The notes: generated from the sequence alone by a model not told the origin. DNA of 64,000 nt from Agelaius tricolor (GCA_023055355.1 JALJCS010000028.1:7006418-7070417), one strand, 5' to 3'; positions 1-13,215 are shown, counted from the first letter of the stretch. Translations and numbers: made by a program.

Positions 1-3000
1 GAGTATTTAAAAAACCCCAAGCAGGTTAACTTGAAGGTTTAACAGAATATACCTGTGCCAGGTGAAGCCTGAGGGCTGCATGGAGAGAGCAGTGAAGGAT
101 CTCACTGGTCCCTTTCCCAGGGGGACAAAGGGTGACCTGAAAATCCCTTCTCCCTCCATGCATGGCAGGAGGAGGTGAGGAACCCCAGAGACCAAGGAGA
201 AGGGGACAAGGTGGGTTTGATGGGGGGATGACTCCGGCCAGGGTGGATTTTTGTCTGCCCAAGGAAAACCCCACAAGCTGCAGGTACAAACCCAGTGGCT
301 GTGGAGTGCATTTACCCTGAAGCACAGGGAAGCTGACATTTCACCTAAACACAAGTGAGGCTGAGAAAATCAAAGCTCACCTCAAGGAGAGTTTGGCCAG
401 CCACTAAAGGAAACAAAACCTATCACCTTTAGGTAGATATAAACCTAATTTAAGTGGTGCAACAGCCAAAAGCTTCAAAGGCCTCAAACACATTAAGGCA
501 AAAATCCTTTGCAACCACCAAAGCTGTTCATACACACGGCTTGAGAATTATTGTCCAAGAAATTCAGGCAGGTTCCTCCAACCAGGAGAAGAAAACTTCT
601 GCTTAGGAGGGAAAAGAACTGAACCAGGCTGCAAATTGAACTCTCTCTGACAAAAATCACAATCCTGCTCTCAACAAGGCCAAGTTCAGGCAACTTCCCT
701 AAGAAACAGCCTGAGCTGTGCAGCAACAACTGCACATGGAACAGGGAGTGGGGCTGAAGCAGCAAATCTGAGGGGAAGGGAGAGAACAAGCACTGAAACA
801 CCAAACAGAACTCCAACCCTTCACTAGGGAGGACAGATGAATTCTGTGGCAGGGGAGGTGATCATTGCCACTGCTGCTCTGCTGGGCTGGGAGGAAGGAG
901 CTGCAGGGAGGCAGGCAGATAATGCTGGGCTCAGCTGTTCAGGGCAGCAGCTGCCCCCAAATCCTCATGGCAGGGAAGGAGCCAGGAGGTCACGGGAGTC
1001 ACGATTATTTGGAATGAACAGGGCAAACAATAGGTTGGGGCCCTCTGTCTTCTTGCCTTTCTCATGGCTTTTGTGAGCTGCTGCCTGCCCAGAATAGCTG
1101 GCTGCACTCAGGGCAGCTCAGGGGCTGGGTCTGGACAGGCCCTTTCTCCCCTGCAGCTCCACAGTTTAAAAGGAAAAGTGACACCTCCATCCCCCCCATT
1201 TGTGTGCCTGGCTCCCCAGCACTGAGCAGGGAGGCAGGGGGAGGTTTCAGCTTTAGCAAGGGATAGAAAAAAACTCAAAACAGACTCAGTCCCATGAAAT
1301 TTATTTAGTCTGACCCCTCTCCTCAGCTGAATTTCTCTCCCAGGACAAAGCTAATGCCATGCTGCAGCACACTGGGACAAACCTGTCAGAATCCCAGATT
1401 TTCCTGGGCCAGGAATGCTGCTCCAGAGGGGAGTGGAGCCACTGCTGTTTGATACAGAGCTTGTAGCACCCAGAGGGCTAAAACAGGGTCTGTTAACAGG
1501 TCACAAAGTGAAAAAAATGGCCAAAGAATTGGTTTGCCAAGATTTTGGCCACCATAGTAGGTAAAACATGATTCTTGTCCTGCCTCTCACTGCAGCCCTG
1601 CCTGACCTTGGGCAAGGCATTGAACCCTGATCCACAGGGCTGCTGTGCCCCAGGAATGCTGCAAACCTGATCCCATTGCAGAAGAGCTTTAAAATGGCAA
1701 TTCTTACACAATGGTGGAGTCTGACTGGTCTGGCTTAGTAGAGCTGCAGTGAGAGTGTAAACAAGGACTCCACTGCTTCCTTGGAATGTCAGAGACTGAC
1801 TTTTCTTACAGAATTTTTCTCACCAAGGCTCCCATATCCTGACTGCTACTTCGTGTGAGTTTGGAGAGAAACAGGTCTTGATTTTCACTCTAGGATGAAA
1901 CTGTTGTAGTCCTGCTGGCTCAAAAGATCAGGTGAAACATAAAACATTTAATTTAACATTAGCAGGCAATGTTAGACATTCCTTGCCTGTACCAGTAGGG
2001 ATGGACACAGAGCCTGCTGAAAGCTGCACTGTGAGTAATAATAGGGTAAATCTGAGATCAGAGAAAACACATTTCTTGTTTTAAGTGGTGTTTCCCCGCT
2101 TTTTTTCTGCACACAACTTTGATATTGATCCACAGGCTAAGGATTGTTGTGGGGTGCCACCGGAATTGTTTAATGGGATACTTCTTGTGTTATAATCTTG
2201 GTAAAGAGACCCACATGTGGATTTGAATAACATCTTGAAAGGAGATTGAGAGTAATAAGGTGGCAGACAGATTGAAAGAAGATTAAAACTCATTTGATCC
2301 CCAACTCCCAAGCAAAGCACAGTAACTCCTCCCTGCCCTCCATCCTACTCACACCTGATCCCAGCACTGCTAAGAGGCACAAGGCACAAGAATAAAAACT
2401 CAACCAAGTCCAGGTTTCCCTTCTGGGCCAGGTTTGATGTGTTTGCACAGGAGATGAAGGCACAGGGATCCCCAGGAGCAGGCTGGAGCACCCTGCTGGA
2501 AGCAGTGCCAGAGATTCACCATGCCACAGACTCTTGGTGAGACCTAAAACTCCCATTTTTTTTTTCCAAATGGTATTTGGCTTGGTTTTCTGAACTGCTG
2601 CTGCTCTCAGGTTCAACAGGAGACATGTTTCTCTAAGCTGATTTCTCTGTGGCTGAGGATTTAATCAGATCAAAGTAGTGATTAAAACATGGACTATAAC
2701 CACAAGCCTTAAAGGGAGAGCTCCAGCACTGAGCTCCAACTGAGCTCTCCCCCTTTAAAACCCAAGAAGCAGCAATATCTATCTCTGGCAAATGTATGCT
2801 TTTAAAAAATCCTGGATTTCTGCTCCTTCTGGGTCACCTTTCTCTCGATAGGGTGCGAAGCTCCTGGCAAGTAGCAAGAAATGAAGAAATGCAAATGAAT
2901 TAAGGGCTGCAGTTAATGTGAATGCATTAACACCACCAAGACACCCTGCAAGGTGGATTTGCTGACACTCCCTTCACTCCAACACATCCACTGTAAACTT

Positions 3001-4190
3001 CCAGCACAGCTCCCTCAGACCCTGTCAGTGCTCCTGACATTCTTTCCTACAGTTTTCCACTTGCTGCTTTGTAGGTCTGTGGTTCCTTTCATCCATCCAA
3101 AGACAGCACGATAGCATGTTGGGAGTGGTGAGAAATAGGATTATAAAAAATGCAAATGGAGCAGCAGTTCCACAGCTCTACACAGAATAAACCAGAGCAA
3201 CCCAAACATTAAGGCCAAAAACGCCTTTTTAGTGACAATTAGTTCAGAAATGAGGCCTAATTTTACATCATGACCTGCATGAAGAGCCAAGGAGCTGTGC
3301 CATCAGATCCAGGAGCCCCATCCCAGCTCCCTCCTGCACAACAAAAACAGGCCAAGTGACTCACTCAGCAGCTGAGCATGAAGGCTGCTGGCTCCTGGCT
3401 CCTGCTCCTGTTCCCCACCAGGCTGGATGGGAATTGTTCCCAAAGGTGCAGCACAAGAAGCTGAGCCCTGTGGTAGCTCTGCCCCAGGATATTCTGAATT
3501 GCTGGAGAAGTGCACGTTCCATTGGGAGTCACTGTTTATTCGTCACACCAACCTGGCAGCTCAGCCCTCTGCTCACTTCCATCACTGTGACACCTTGGAG
3601 ATACCAGCTCCTTGGTATGTGGGATAGCATCTTCTTCCAAGCTATTCTTGACACTCTACTCCTACTCCTCTTCTATGTGTTTAACCATTTTAAAGCTGAT
3701 TTGGGTCATGACTAATAGAATTAGATCCTAAAGTCATGTGCTGTCAGCAGCAGACATTGTAGAGCCAGCAGGACCCACGTGGAATGCAAGTTGAGGCAGC
3801 TTCAGATGGCTGGGAAAGCAGTCACAGTTTGTGCTTCTTTCTTCTTTTTAAATAGAATTAAAGCTGGACAAAAATCCCACCAAAACCCCCAAAACTCAAC
3901 TTTACTCCATTTGAAGCCAATTTCTTTAGTTTGCATATCAGTCTACACCCAAAACAAGGGGAGATGGAGTTGTCCTCAAGCACTGCTGGGAGTGAGGACA
4001 TAGAACAAATAAATGCCAACAGCCCAAAGCAGACACATGTGCTTTAATCTAGGGTCACAGACCTGGGGTTTGTGCAAAAATCACTGGTTCTACCTACTTT
4101 AATGCCCTTCTCATGGATATTTCCAATAACTCTTCATTGTTTTCCCAGAAAAAATATTAAAATCCTTTGTGATATGTGGAGAATGATCTG
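1..4190. other. Gene-free unique sequence
   Basis: This stretch is mixed-composition unique DNA. All six frames are broken by stops at short intervals and none of the open frames (about 120 codons at most) shows a recognisable domain, signal peptide or exon-like pattern. Apart from a possible MIR scrap near 1.6 kb I see no repeat family, CpG island or RNA gene. It reads as intron or intergenic DNA; sequence alone cannot say which. Confidence 0.6.
1585..1640 (+). repeat. Possible MIR SINE fragment
   Basis: A short run containing TGACCTTGGGCAAGGCATTG resembles the conserved core of MIR SINEs, which reads close to tgaccttgggcaagtcactt. Only about 50 bases are alignable by eye, so this could be chance. 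If real it is an old, sense-strand remnant. Confidence 0.35.
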
Positions 4191-4204
4191 TCCATCAGCT
4201 TTAG

Positions 4205-4305
4205 GGCAGCACTGAGAGTTACACAGGCCTGGAGGTCAGCAGCACTGGGTTTTATTCCTGGCTCTGCCACTGACATTATTTAAATGGCTTTAGGTAAATA
4301 AAATG
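4205..4305 (+). repeat. MIR-family SINE remnant
   Basis: The run reads like the first half of MIR in sense orientation: an ordered series of a 'ctggaggtcag' block, a 'ctgggtttt..tcctggctctgccact' block and a weakened 'ggctttaggtaaat' block. MIR is a tRNA-derived, ancient SINE shared across mammals and other amniotes. The copy is diverged and 3' truncated, as expected for an old insertion. Identification is from memory of the consensus. Confidence 0.6.
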
Positions 4306-5040
4306 TAAACATTAAAATGTAAAAAGCATCCCAGTTTCTAAAGGAGTTTGGTATTTTCTAGCAGAAGGTACTACAGAAACAAGACAAATCCCAAAGAACC
4401 TCCTTTTCCTAATTTTTTAACAGGGTTAAACACCATTAATTCAGCTGGGAAACAATTCATGGTGCAGCTCATGAGCTTTGTCTGGTACATGGTGAACATT
4501 CAGTTTTCAGACCTTTGACTGCAATTTGCCAATAGCTGCAGAGAACTGTTGCAGGATCCAGTTGTGGAAACTCCCAACAACTCAAAAGGGCTCAGGTCAT
4601 CTTTCTAAACAAAAGCATGGAGTTCAACAGAAAAGAAGGTTTAAGTTAGTCCATGATAAAATCCTCCAAAACTGGACACTCCACAAGAGCTGCTCTTTTT
4701 TTGCCCTTTTTCCTGACACTTCTCACACATCCCTGTGAATTCCTGCTCATTATGTTCTCCATCACTGAGTTCAAGCCCAAGCACTGATATGTAAAATATG
4801 ATTATTTAGAACTGGGTTCCCCACAGGTACCCTCTGCTTACACATGTTTACATGGGGCTGTCCACATTCCCTTGCAGGCATCAGAAAGGCACTTTTGGAC
4901 TGCAATTCACCCTGAAGGAGATGCTTTAAAACCTGCAGATAATCCATCAGTCAGCCCTGGCTTAGACACCTACACTGGAGCCACCCAGTAACTTAGGCCT
5001 GGCTTTATCCAGGCTCATGGACAACACTCTGCACAGAGAA

Positions 5041-5169
5041 ATGAGTGTCTAAATATCCTCAAAGAAATGAGTGTCTAAATATCCTCAAAGAAATGAATGT
5101 CTAAATATCCTCAAAGAAATGAATGTCTAAATATCCTCAAAGAAATGAATGTCTAAATATCCTCAAAGA
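5041..5169. repeat. 26-bp tandem repeat, 5 copies
   Basis: Five head-to-tail copies of a 26-bp unit start at 5041, 5067, 5093, 5119 and 5145. The unit begins ATGARTGTCTAAATATCCTC. The first two copies carry G and the last three carry A at the fifth position, and otherwise the copies are nearly identical. This indicates recent expansion by slippage or unequal exchange. Nothing suggests it is transcribed. Confidence 0.95.
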
Positions 5170-8100
5170 CCTGCTCAAACCCCTGTATCAAGACTGGTCC
5201 CTCTGTAAAGGGGCAATATTTAAGCATCTTTTCTCCCAGCTCCCTCATGTCAGCTGACTGAGATCTGTTAACATCTTAGACAACACTTTTATGCCTCATG
5301 CATAAGTCAGATTTATTTTGGTGGTGTTTTCTCCTCCACATGAAACAACAAGCCTAAAGAATTATTTTAATGAATGGCTCTCCTTTAATGATCACATTTT
5401 TCATTAGGAAAAAAGTGATCTGGTCCAGACCCACAAGGAAAGCAAGGTACATTTGTCCTCATACACAGAACGCCCCGAGCAGGAAGAAGAGAGTGAAAGG
5501 CAACTCCCTTCTTGTGGGCAAAGATGTTTTACTTGCAAATGCCTGAAACTGCACCCAAAAAGCAGCTTACAAATAAATCAAGGTATCCCTGTGTAAAGGT
5601 GGCTGAGCCATCATACTCAGGTTACATTGTTTGGAAGGTTTTTACCACTCCAACCACACTCCTGAATCATTTGACTGATTTTACCCTTTCTGATGGGTTT
5701 ATTGACAGCAGCATTAATTCTGCAGGAATCATCAAGGGTCTGACTAATGTACACACAGCCCCAGTGGGACACTGAGCTACACACTCCTGGTTTTTCCCTA
5801 GAAAGGATCCCACAGACTCTTCTCAGGAGAGCCAGATCTCAGATCCATCCCACAGATCTCCTCATGGAGCTCTGAGGTTGCACTTTTCCCTCTGTGTCCT
5901 CTGTTTCCACTGCCATTAAAGGGAGGATCAATGTTTCTGTCTGCCCTTCCCCACCCCGTGCCAGGGCCCCCCTGCTCCATCCCCAGATCTGGGAGAGCCC
6001 AGGGAATCCTGGCTGCCAGCCCGTGCTCCATCAATCTGCCAGGACCTGGCAGCTGGAGCAGCCAGCAGAGCTCTGCCTTCCTCTTCCTTCTCCTTCCTCC
6101 TCCTCAAACCTCCTGCTTGGGCACAGGGAGCACTACAACGATTCAGATTTGCAGAGGTGCAAAACAAAAATAGCAGGAACACAGCCTGGGTGAGGCCTTG
6201 GCTGTCTCACCTGTTCAGGTCTCACCTGAGGGGCTGAACTACATTAACCCCTCCTCAGGACTCCATTTGGTTTTCAATAAAAATGTTTCAAATGCCCAAA
6301 CAGAGCCTGAACAGAACTGTGAGTTCATTCCAGCCCGAGTGCACTGTTAGCTGTATATTACTGAAATGTTCATTAGAAATTGGAGGAAAATCCAGGTTTT
6401 TACCTGTCCAAGCACCCAGAGATGAGTCTTTGGTTAAGGAATGCACAAGTGCAATGCTTTCATTGAAACCCCACAGATATTCTGCCATGTTTTGAAGCAG
6501 AAATATGTGATCAGGATTTAAACATCCACATCTCTGACACTGGGCTTGACTTGAAGCTTGTGGCAAACGTAAAGTTTGGATGGCATCCTAAAATCATGTG
6601 AGATTTAAGAATCAGTGGAAGGGAGCTGCATCTAGAAGAAAAATCTCCAAAAGTTATGCCCATAGTAAACACTGAATGTCCAATAATAACAGCAGCAATA
6701 GAAGGGATCACCTGGAATTATGCACAGATCCCTGCAGGTACAGTCCAGGTGACCTCAAGAGACAGAACAAAAGGCCCCAAAATTGTGTGTAATACACTGA
6801 AGCAGGACAGGTGGAATTTTTCCAGGTAAAATATCAAATAATCCCAGGAATGCAGTGGCAACCAAAACTGTTCAGTGTAAATTATCACCCCCAAAGCATC
6901 TCAGTTTCCCCTGAAAATGGCTTTGAGCAGTTTGGTACTTTGTGTTTATCAAAACAAATTCGTGGAAACACCACACCTTTGTGCCAATATTTTGTAAATC
7001 TGTCATTTTAAACAATTCTAGATTGGCCAGGAACTTCTGTAAGGAAAATAAAACTGCACTATAATAAATTGCCATTTTCACTGTTCCCACTGCACTGACA
7101 CAGATGTTGGTGTTTCCTGTGTGCTCAGGGAAAATCAGGAATCCCATTTTCAGGCTGGACTCTTCCCTGAGCATGGCACACATTCCCATGGCCACAGGTC
7201 TCTGTGCCTGAATTGTCCCCTCAGTGCCACAGCCCCACCCAGGGCCCCATGGGATCATTTCCCACTCCCCCATGGATTTCAGCTCGGGAGAGGCACTGAA
7301 CTCCCTGCTTCACAAAGGAGCAGCCACTCTCTCTAGAAAATAAATGCTCCAGGAGCACAAGTGCCATGAAACCCCTCAGCTCCTGCTCCCAGAGCAGAAG
7401 AGGAAATCCATTCCCAAGGCTCCTGTCCTGGGCTCTCTCTCTTCAGCCAGCCCAGAGGGAAGTCCAGCATCTCCCAGCTCTGCTGCTGGACCAAGTGATC
7501 ATTTCAGGATGAGGGCAGCAGGGCAGGTGTCTGAGGAAACAGAGAAACCACCAAGTCTCCAGGGAGGATGGACTGGAGAGGAGGAGGGGAATGATTGTGG
7601 TTGAGAAAAGGGAAGGGGTTGGTCGAGAGAAATGCTATAAAAGCACCATGACGACAGAGGAGGGTGATGGAAAGGTCAGTCCCTTTCAATAATGCTCTTT
7701 TTTTCCTTGTCCAAATGAAATACTTGGCCACGTCCACCGGCAGAGTTCAGCCGGAGGTAAATGACCAGACAGGGGGGCCATAAAGTGTCTGGAGATGCTG
7801 CTGCTCTGGGGGCTGCCCTGCCCTTCCAGCCCTTCCAGCCCTTCCAGCCCAGCAATTCCCACAGCAAAAAGCTCCAAAAGGGCACCAAACAAAAGGTGCT
7901 CTTGTGCAATCCCAGCACAGAGCTGGGCTGGAGCTGCAGGGAGGGAAGGGCTGAGCTGGAGCCGTCCTGAAGGAGGATTCAGGAGTGAGCACGAAGGGAT
8001 TCTCAATAATGAGCCAGTGATTAATCCTGATAGACATGGAATTGCTTTTCAGCTGCTACTGGTAGGTGGTCAAATTATACCTTTCCATCACATTCCCACT

Positions 8101-9615
8101 ATACTGCTCATCTCCTCAGTACATTTTCTCATGAAGCACTGGAAGGATTCAGAACAATTAAACCTAACTCCTGAGTAATTCCCACTCCTCTTTTTTTCCC
8201 CCCTCTCTAATATGAAATCATTCTTTCTAGTGCTTTAGGAAAATAAATGTAAGCTCTAGAGCTCCAAGTCAGTGTTAATGTACCAAAATGGTGCATTGTA
8301 ACAGGAGATGCAACACAAAGATTTACTGTTTCCAGAGCTGGTGCTGGAGCCAGCTGAACGGTCATTTCAAGTTTTCAGCTATGCATGACAGGTGGAAAAG
8401 CTTTCAGGGAAAAAAAATAAATTATTGTATAGTGACTGGTTCTGATATTATACAAATGAGAGCATTTCCTGCCTATCACAGCCTTCCTTTGGGCTAGGGG
8501 TTTTTTTCACTGTTATTTATTCACTGACAACTGATTTATTTCCTAATTTATTTCCTAAGAGCATAGGAGTGGTGGCACATAAGCAAATATGTCAGGGAGC
8601 AAATGTACAGCCCAGACATATATTCCTGTAAGGCCAGGGCAGCTCTGCATTCAGTGATTCAGCTTCCCCTTCATCACTATTTATGTATTTACAGGAGCTA
8701 AAAGTCTTTTATCAAAGTAGCTCCTGGAAGGCCAATCCAAACCCCATTTTACCTGCAGTAATGTGTTTGCTTTAAAAAAGGGGAGGGGGCAGAACACTGT
8801 CATCAGTTCCTACCTCCACTGAGCAAGTTGGTTTCTATTTTATTTATCATTAGTTTTTCTCCTCTGGAATAATAAACTGGAGTCGTTCCTCCCGTTCCAA
8901 GTTGAATTTTAATATGCATGACCTGAGCAGCTATAAAGAATATGCAAAAAGTCTTTTTTTTTCCCCCTACATCCTAAAACTTCAGCTCATCCTTAGCAAA
9001 TTCTCTCTCATTCCTGTCCCCAGTGATTTCAGCTCTTCTTTAATGGTCACTGGTGAAAGGGAAGGAACTAAAGGGATGCTTGATCCAGGACTCTGCTGGC
9101 ATTAAAGATCAGTAATACAGAAAGATTTCACTTTCCCACCAAGAATTAGAGGAAATGCTCAACAAAAATGAATCACAGAGTGTTGTCGTTATTCTGCTTG
9201 GAAAATTCATTTACTAGGAATGAGTAAATAATAATAAAAAAAGAAATGTTTTATCTGAACATTAGGTTGCATGGCAATGCCTGCAGTTTCTAGGTTTACA
9301 ACCTGTTCTTGTGCTCTTATAAGTTTTGCCATTAAAAAGGCTTTAGGAAATGGCTGACAGCTCTGCTCCCTTTATTTTTCAGGCACTATCACAGGGTGCA
9401 TTTTCATAGATATATATTTCCCATCAATACAATTTTATAATCCAGTTACAACCTGTGCAGGAGGAGCAGTGCAGCTCGACAGGTATTTAAAGAGCAGCAT
9501 TAAAATGGGATGTTTGGATGTGCCAAGCAGGAAAAAAGAGGGGGGAGAGGCAGGGACTGAGCAGAAGAGCACAGGCAGTAATTATAACAATACCTTGTGC
9601 CTTGCTGAGTGTTCC
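5170..9615. other. Gene-free unique sequence
   Basis: No coding exon, RNA gene or recognisable transposon was found here. Open frames are short and lack family motifs. The only structure is a small 9-bp repeat near 7.82 kb. The AT-rich section from 8.0 to 9.4 kb has few repeats and could contain conserved non-coding DNA, but this cannot be judged without an alignment. Confidence 0.55.
7821..7850. repeat. 9-bp tandem repeat (CCTTCCAGC)n
   Basis: Slightly more than three perfect copies of CCTTCCAGC lie head to tail. The unit length is a multiple of three, so the minus strand shows a spurious repeating GWK-type peptide. Confidence 0.9.
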
Positions 9616-9790
9616 ATAGCATGACTCATTAGATCCTAACAATGCCTGGGAGATAGGAAGTGTCATTATCACTGTTTAATAAGGGAAACTGAGGTAGGGA
9701 AAAAAGAGAACGTTCTTGTCCAAGGTCACCCAGCAAACAGCCCCAGCACAAGCAGGATCCCCCTTTTCCAGCCCCCAGCCCTGGGTTTCC
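9615..9790 (-). repeat. MIR-family SINE remnant (antisense)
   Basis: The plus strand shows the reverse-complement MIR order: a 'cctaacaatgcctgggagataggaagtgtcattatcactgttt' region, then GGGAAACTGAGGTAGGGA, then CCAAGGTCACCCAGCAAA. These match the antisense MIR core (gaggaaactgaggcacagag followed by cccaaggtcacacagc). The copy is diverged but collinear over about 130 bases; the outer limits are approximate. Confidence 0.75.
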
Positions 9791-9988
9791 CCCCGGGGCA
9801 GGGACCTGAAGAATCCCTGATCCCTCCCTGCAGCATCCTCCCTGCTCCAGCTTCATGAAGAGATCACCAGAATGGAAAAGAATTTGAGCTGTTAAATTAC
9901 ATAAGTGTGTAGTCACCACCTAGCAATGGAGAAAAAAGGGCTGGATATTTTCAGTTACAACTAGATTTTCTAAGCAGATGGCCAGAAG

Positions 9989-10000
9989 AACTGACGTCAC
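9989..10000. promoter_or_regulatory. Consensus CRE (CREB/ATF site)
   Basis: The palindrome TGACGTCA lies within GAACTGACGTCACTCAC. This is the full 8-bp cAMP response element bound by CREB/ATF dimers. Its CpG has survived in an otherwise CpG-poor area. There is no CpG island or promoter signature around it, so any role would be distal. Single motifs occur by chance, so confidence is modest. Confidence 0.35.
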
Positions 10001-11052
10001 TCACATTCCAAATTACAGAGCTGCTTGAAAGCTGCTCCAGCCTTAAGGATGCACCAGGCCTGCCTTCTAAGTCAGTTTTCAGTTTTCCAAGCCCCTCTCT
10101 GCACAGAGATCAGGAGGGGTTTTCAGATCGTTTTTGCTATGCTGTTGAAAATCTGCTCCTTTTGGGACACACCTGTCCCAAGCTCCCTCAGGGATGCTCA
10201 AATCTTCTTTTCCTGCACTGAGGCCCCAGTTCAGGCTTAGCTTTCAACACTTAGCAGGGTCCTCAAAAATCCTGAACTTGGGAAGTTTTTTAACTTTCAC
10301 TGAAAACTTCACAGAAGAAACAGTCCTCTAACACTGGCTGCTCCAATATAATTCACCTGATCAGCTGGATTTTGGCTCCAGATGAAAATCTCAGCAAACA
10401 CAGGAGCCCTGGCAGGGCAACAAGACGGGGAAAAAAGGAAGCAGGAAGTACAGACCTGTCTGTTCTGAAATTTTAAATTTCATCCTCAACACAGAATCAA
10501 CTGAAATACTTCAGGCCTGCTCTACTTTTTGCTGCTTTTCCCCCCTCTCTCTTTTCTTTATAAATTTAAGAGCAAAAAGTCAGTGGGAAGCCAGCAGGAG
10601 CCTTGCAGCACAGGGAAGGCTGGATCTGATTCCAGGGTAAGAACCCTAAAGTAAAAGGTCTGAACAAGTTCCAAAAACCCATCCATCACTGGCTGGACAT
10701 TTTCCCACCTTCAATGAAATGAAAATACATAAGGGACCTACAAAACATTTTTAACCCAAGCCAGTTGAGAGTTCTGGGAGACCAACAGAGAAAATCAGAA
10801 ATATCTCAATCCCCAGGATGCTGATTTTCTACCAGAGCATCTCAAGAATCAGAAAAGTAACATTGTGCATGTTAAAACACCATTCCTCCTGAGGGCTGGC
10901 AGTGCCTCAGGACAGCTGGCCACATTTCCATGGAATGCCACCACTGACAGGCTGCAGGCTCCATCCAGAGGTGCCAGTTCAACTCTGACTTCAGCAGCTG
11001 CTCACGACAGCAAGAGGGCAAATTCTGTGTGCTGCACAGTGCTGGAGTATGA

Positions 11053-11500
11053 ACCACAGAATGATGGAATCATTTAGGGTGCAAATCAGAGGCCAAACTG
11101 TGCCCAATGCCCACCTTGTCACACAGAGCCACGTCCAGGCTTTCCTTGGACACCTCCAGGGGTGGGCACTCCAAACCTCCCTCCCTGTTCCAAGGCCTGA
11201 GCCCCCTTTCCATGGGGAAATTCCCATTCCCTCTGCTCCTGTCCCTGTTCCCTGGGAGCAGAGCCCGACCTGGGGCTGTGCCCTCCTGTCAGGGCTTGTG
11301 CAGAGCCACAAGGTTCCCCCTGAACCTCCTTTTCTCCAGGCTGAGCCCCTTTCCCTGACACAATATTACCAGGAAAATTCCATCTAAGGGCTGGTCAGGA
11401 CTAAAACACAAACCAATGCATTCACACTGAAAATAATTCTGAAAACCTGAGCTCCCTCAGCCTCTCCAGCCCCTCGATGTCTCCCCAGCACTGAGGGTCC
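11053..11500 (-). mobile_element. CR1 LINE 3' end, 5'-truncated and interrupted
   Basis: Read on the plus strand, the segment starts with CACAGAATGATGGAATCATT, the reverse complement of the CR1 3' terminus. It continues through typical CR1 reverse-strand phrases: 'ggacacctccaggggtgggcactccaaacctccct', 'gagcagagcccgacctggggctgtgccctcctgtcaggg' and 'ctccttttctccaggctgagcccc'. Collinearity breaks at about 11355 and resumes at about 11447 with CTCCCTCAGCCTCTCC, so about 90 bases of foreign sequence sit inside the element. CR1 is the dominant LINE of birds. The reverse transcriptase coding region is absent, so this copy is dead. Confidence 0.85.
11366..11446 (+). repeat. Duplicated ~85-bp unit, copy A (inside CR1)
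   Basis: This 81-bp sequence begins TTACCAGGAAAATTCCAT and interrupts the CR1. The same sequence recurs in the same orientation at 13093-13179, with a 4-base gap plus scattered substitutions. Because it splits the CR1 text, it most likely arrived after the CR1. I do not recognise it as a named repeat and see no clear inverted termini. It could be a small non-autonomous element or a local templated insertion. Confidence 0.7.
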
Positions 11501-12925
11501 CAGCACAGGGGACAGGGTTTAAATCCAGGGTTTAAATCATGAATTTCTCAGCTCCCTGCAGCACTGAGAAGCACCCAGGGGGAGCCTGTCATTACCACAT
11601 CTTTGCCAAGTGTCGCCAGACCCAGGGACAGAATTGCAAAGCACTGTCCCTGTTTGCAGACAGGAAAGAGCTCTTTCCAGCATCTATTAGCCTTAAAGGC
11701 TTGCAAGAGGAATGTCAGGAAAAGTAATCTGGTGCAAAGCACAGCATTTCCAAGGTGACAAAGCAAGAAGAAAACAAGTTCTAGGATGTCTAGCAAGAAG
11801 GGATTTTTTTAAATCACCCCCTGTGCAAGGTAGCCCAGCACTGGTTGTGTCTGGGAGCTGGCATCAGACTCTGCCAAGTTTCCATGCAAAATAAAACCTT
11901 TTATTTCCTCTAATTTCTTTCTCCCCTCTCCCCGTGCAAAAGATTCCTGGTTTGGCACAGAATGATGAATTGAAGGAAGAAAACATCAGGTAAAGCAACA
12001 AGAAAAGGGAAGGGAACTCAAGGAACTTTTCAAAAGTGGACGTGCGACTGCTCACAGTTTTAGGGAAAAAACAAAATAAAGGAGAACAGGGAATGAAATA
12101 TTCCAGAGGTACAATAGCAGCCCCCAGTTAAGACATCACCATTCAGCCCAAGCCTTGCTCACAGTGCAAGTTCCTGCCAATGAGGCAGGGAGAAATCCCA
12201 TCCTGCTGGTTTGGGACCCCTGGGGAAGCCCCTGTCACGACTTCCTGACCAAACCACAAGTTACCCTCAATATGAGACAAAAACCCCAATTGCAGAACCC
12301 ATTCTCTCCTCTTGCACAGGACCTGCTTGCTGTAACAGGCCCCTGAAGCAAAGGAATGTGCCACAGCTCTGGGAATTTTGATAAATCCATGCAAGAAGAG
12401 ATGAAGAAACACCCAACAATGTCACCATGGTCACTAAGGTGGGTCATTAACCCAACCAGAGGAGCTTTGAGAAGGCAGCTCTGACACTCCAGTGAAGATT
12501 TGTCTTGTCCACTTCACCCCCAGGAAAGAACAAAATGCACCAGTGAGGGGGAAAACCCCATTTTTACAGCTTGTCTTCAAAATGGTTTCATGCTTTTGTT
12601 CAATGGAGTTTTACCTAAAACCCAGATCAATTCATGGAACAGTTCACAAAGTGGGAAAAGCCAACAGCAGCTGTCAGTTCTCTAAATCCACAGCTGACAG
12701 TTCTGGGGCTGACACTGGAATGCCACAAAAGCTAACACTGGGATTACTGGCCACTATTGCCCAGAAACATGGACACACACTCCCATCATCAGTGACCCAC
12801 AGTCCTGTCTGCAAATCTTGCAATCTTTGCCTCTGATGTTTAGTCCTGGAAAGACCAGGTCTCATTTCTGGTCACTCTTGATGTTCCCTGCTTACCTTGG
12901 CTCCGAGCCCCCCAGGTTCCAACAG

Positions 12926-13024
12926 AAAATATAAAATATAAAATATAAAATATAAAATATAAAATATAAAATATAAAATATAAAATATAAAATATAAAAT
13001 ATAAAATATAAAATATAAAATATA
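12926..13024. repeat. (AAAATAT)n microsatellite, ~14 copies
   Basis: About 99 bases form an essentially pure heptamer array of AAAATAT. The minus strand reads as an ILYFIFY-type peptide in open frames, which is an artefact of the stop-free repeat. Such a pure AT array is likely to be length-polymorphic. Confidence 0.97.
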
Positions 13025-13092
13025 CAACCGCCCTTGTGCTCCAACCACCAGACCTGAGTGACACCTGCAGAACCAGCAATCACAACCACAAA

Positions 13093-13179
13093 ATTACCAG
13101 GAAAATTCCATGGAAGTGCTGCTCAGGACTAAAACACAAACCAAGCTAATGCATTCATACTGAAAATAACTCGGAAAAC
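13093..13179 (+). repeat. Duplicated ~85-bp unit, copy B
   Basis: This is the second copy of the sequence found at 11366-11446. It includes the shared block CAGGACTAAAACACAAACCA and an extra AGCT that copy A lacks. It is followed by unrelated sequence, so the homology is confined to the unit. It lies about 70 bases after the heptamer microsatellite. Confidence 0.7.
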
Positions 13180-13215
13180 ATGCAAGCACTGACCAGCTGT
13201 GGGGTGGAAAGCACA

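Noticed and set aside
12840..13089. Minus-strand hydrophobic ILYFIFY repeat that looks like membrane segments
   Set aside because: It is the translation of the (AAAATAT)n microsatellite.
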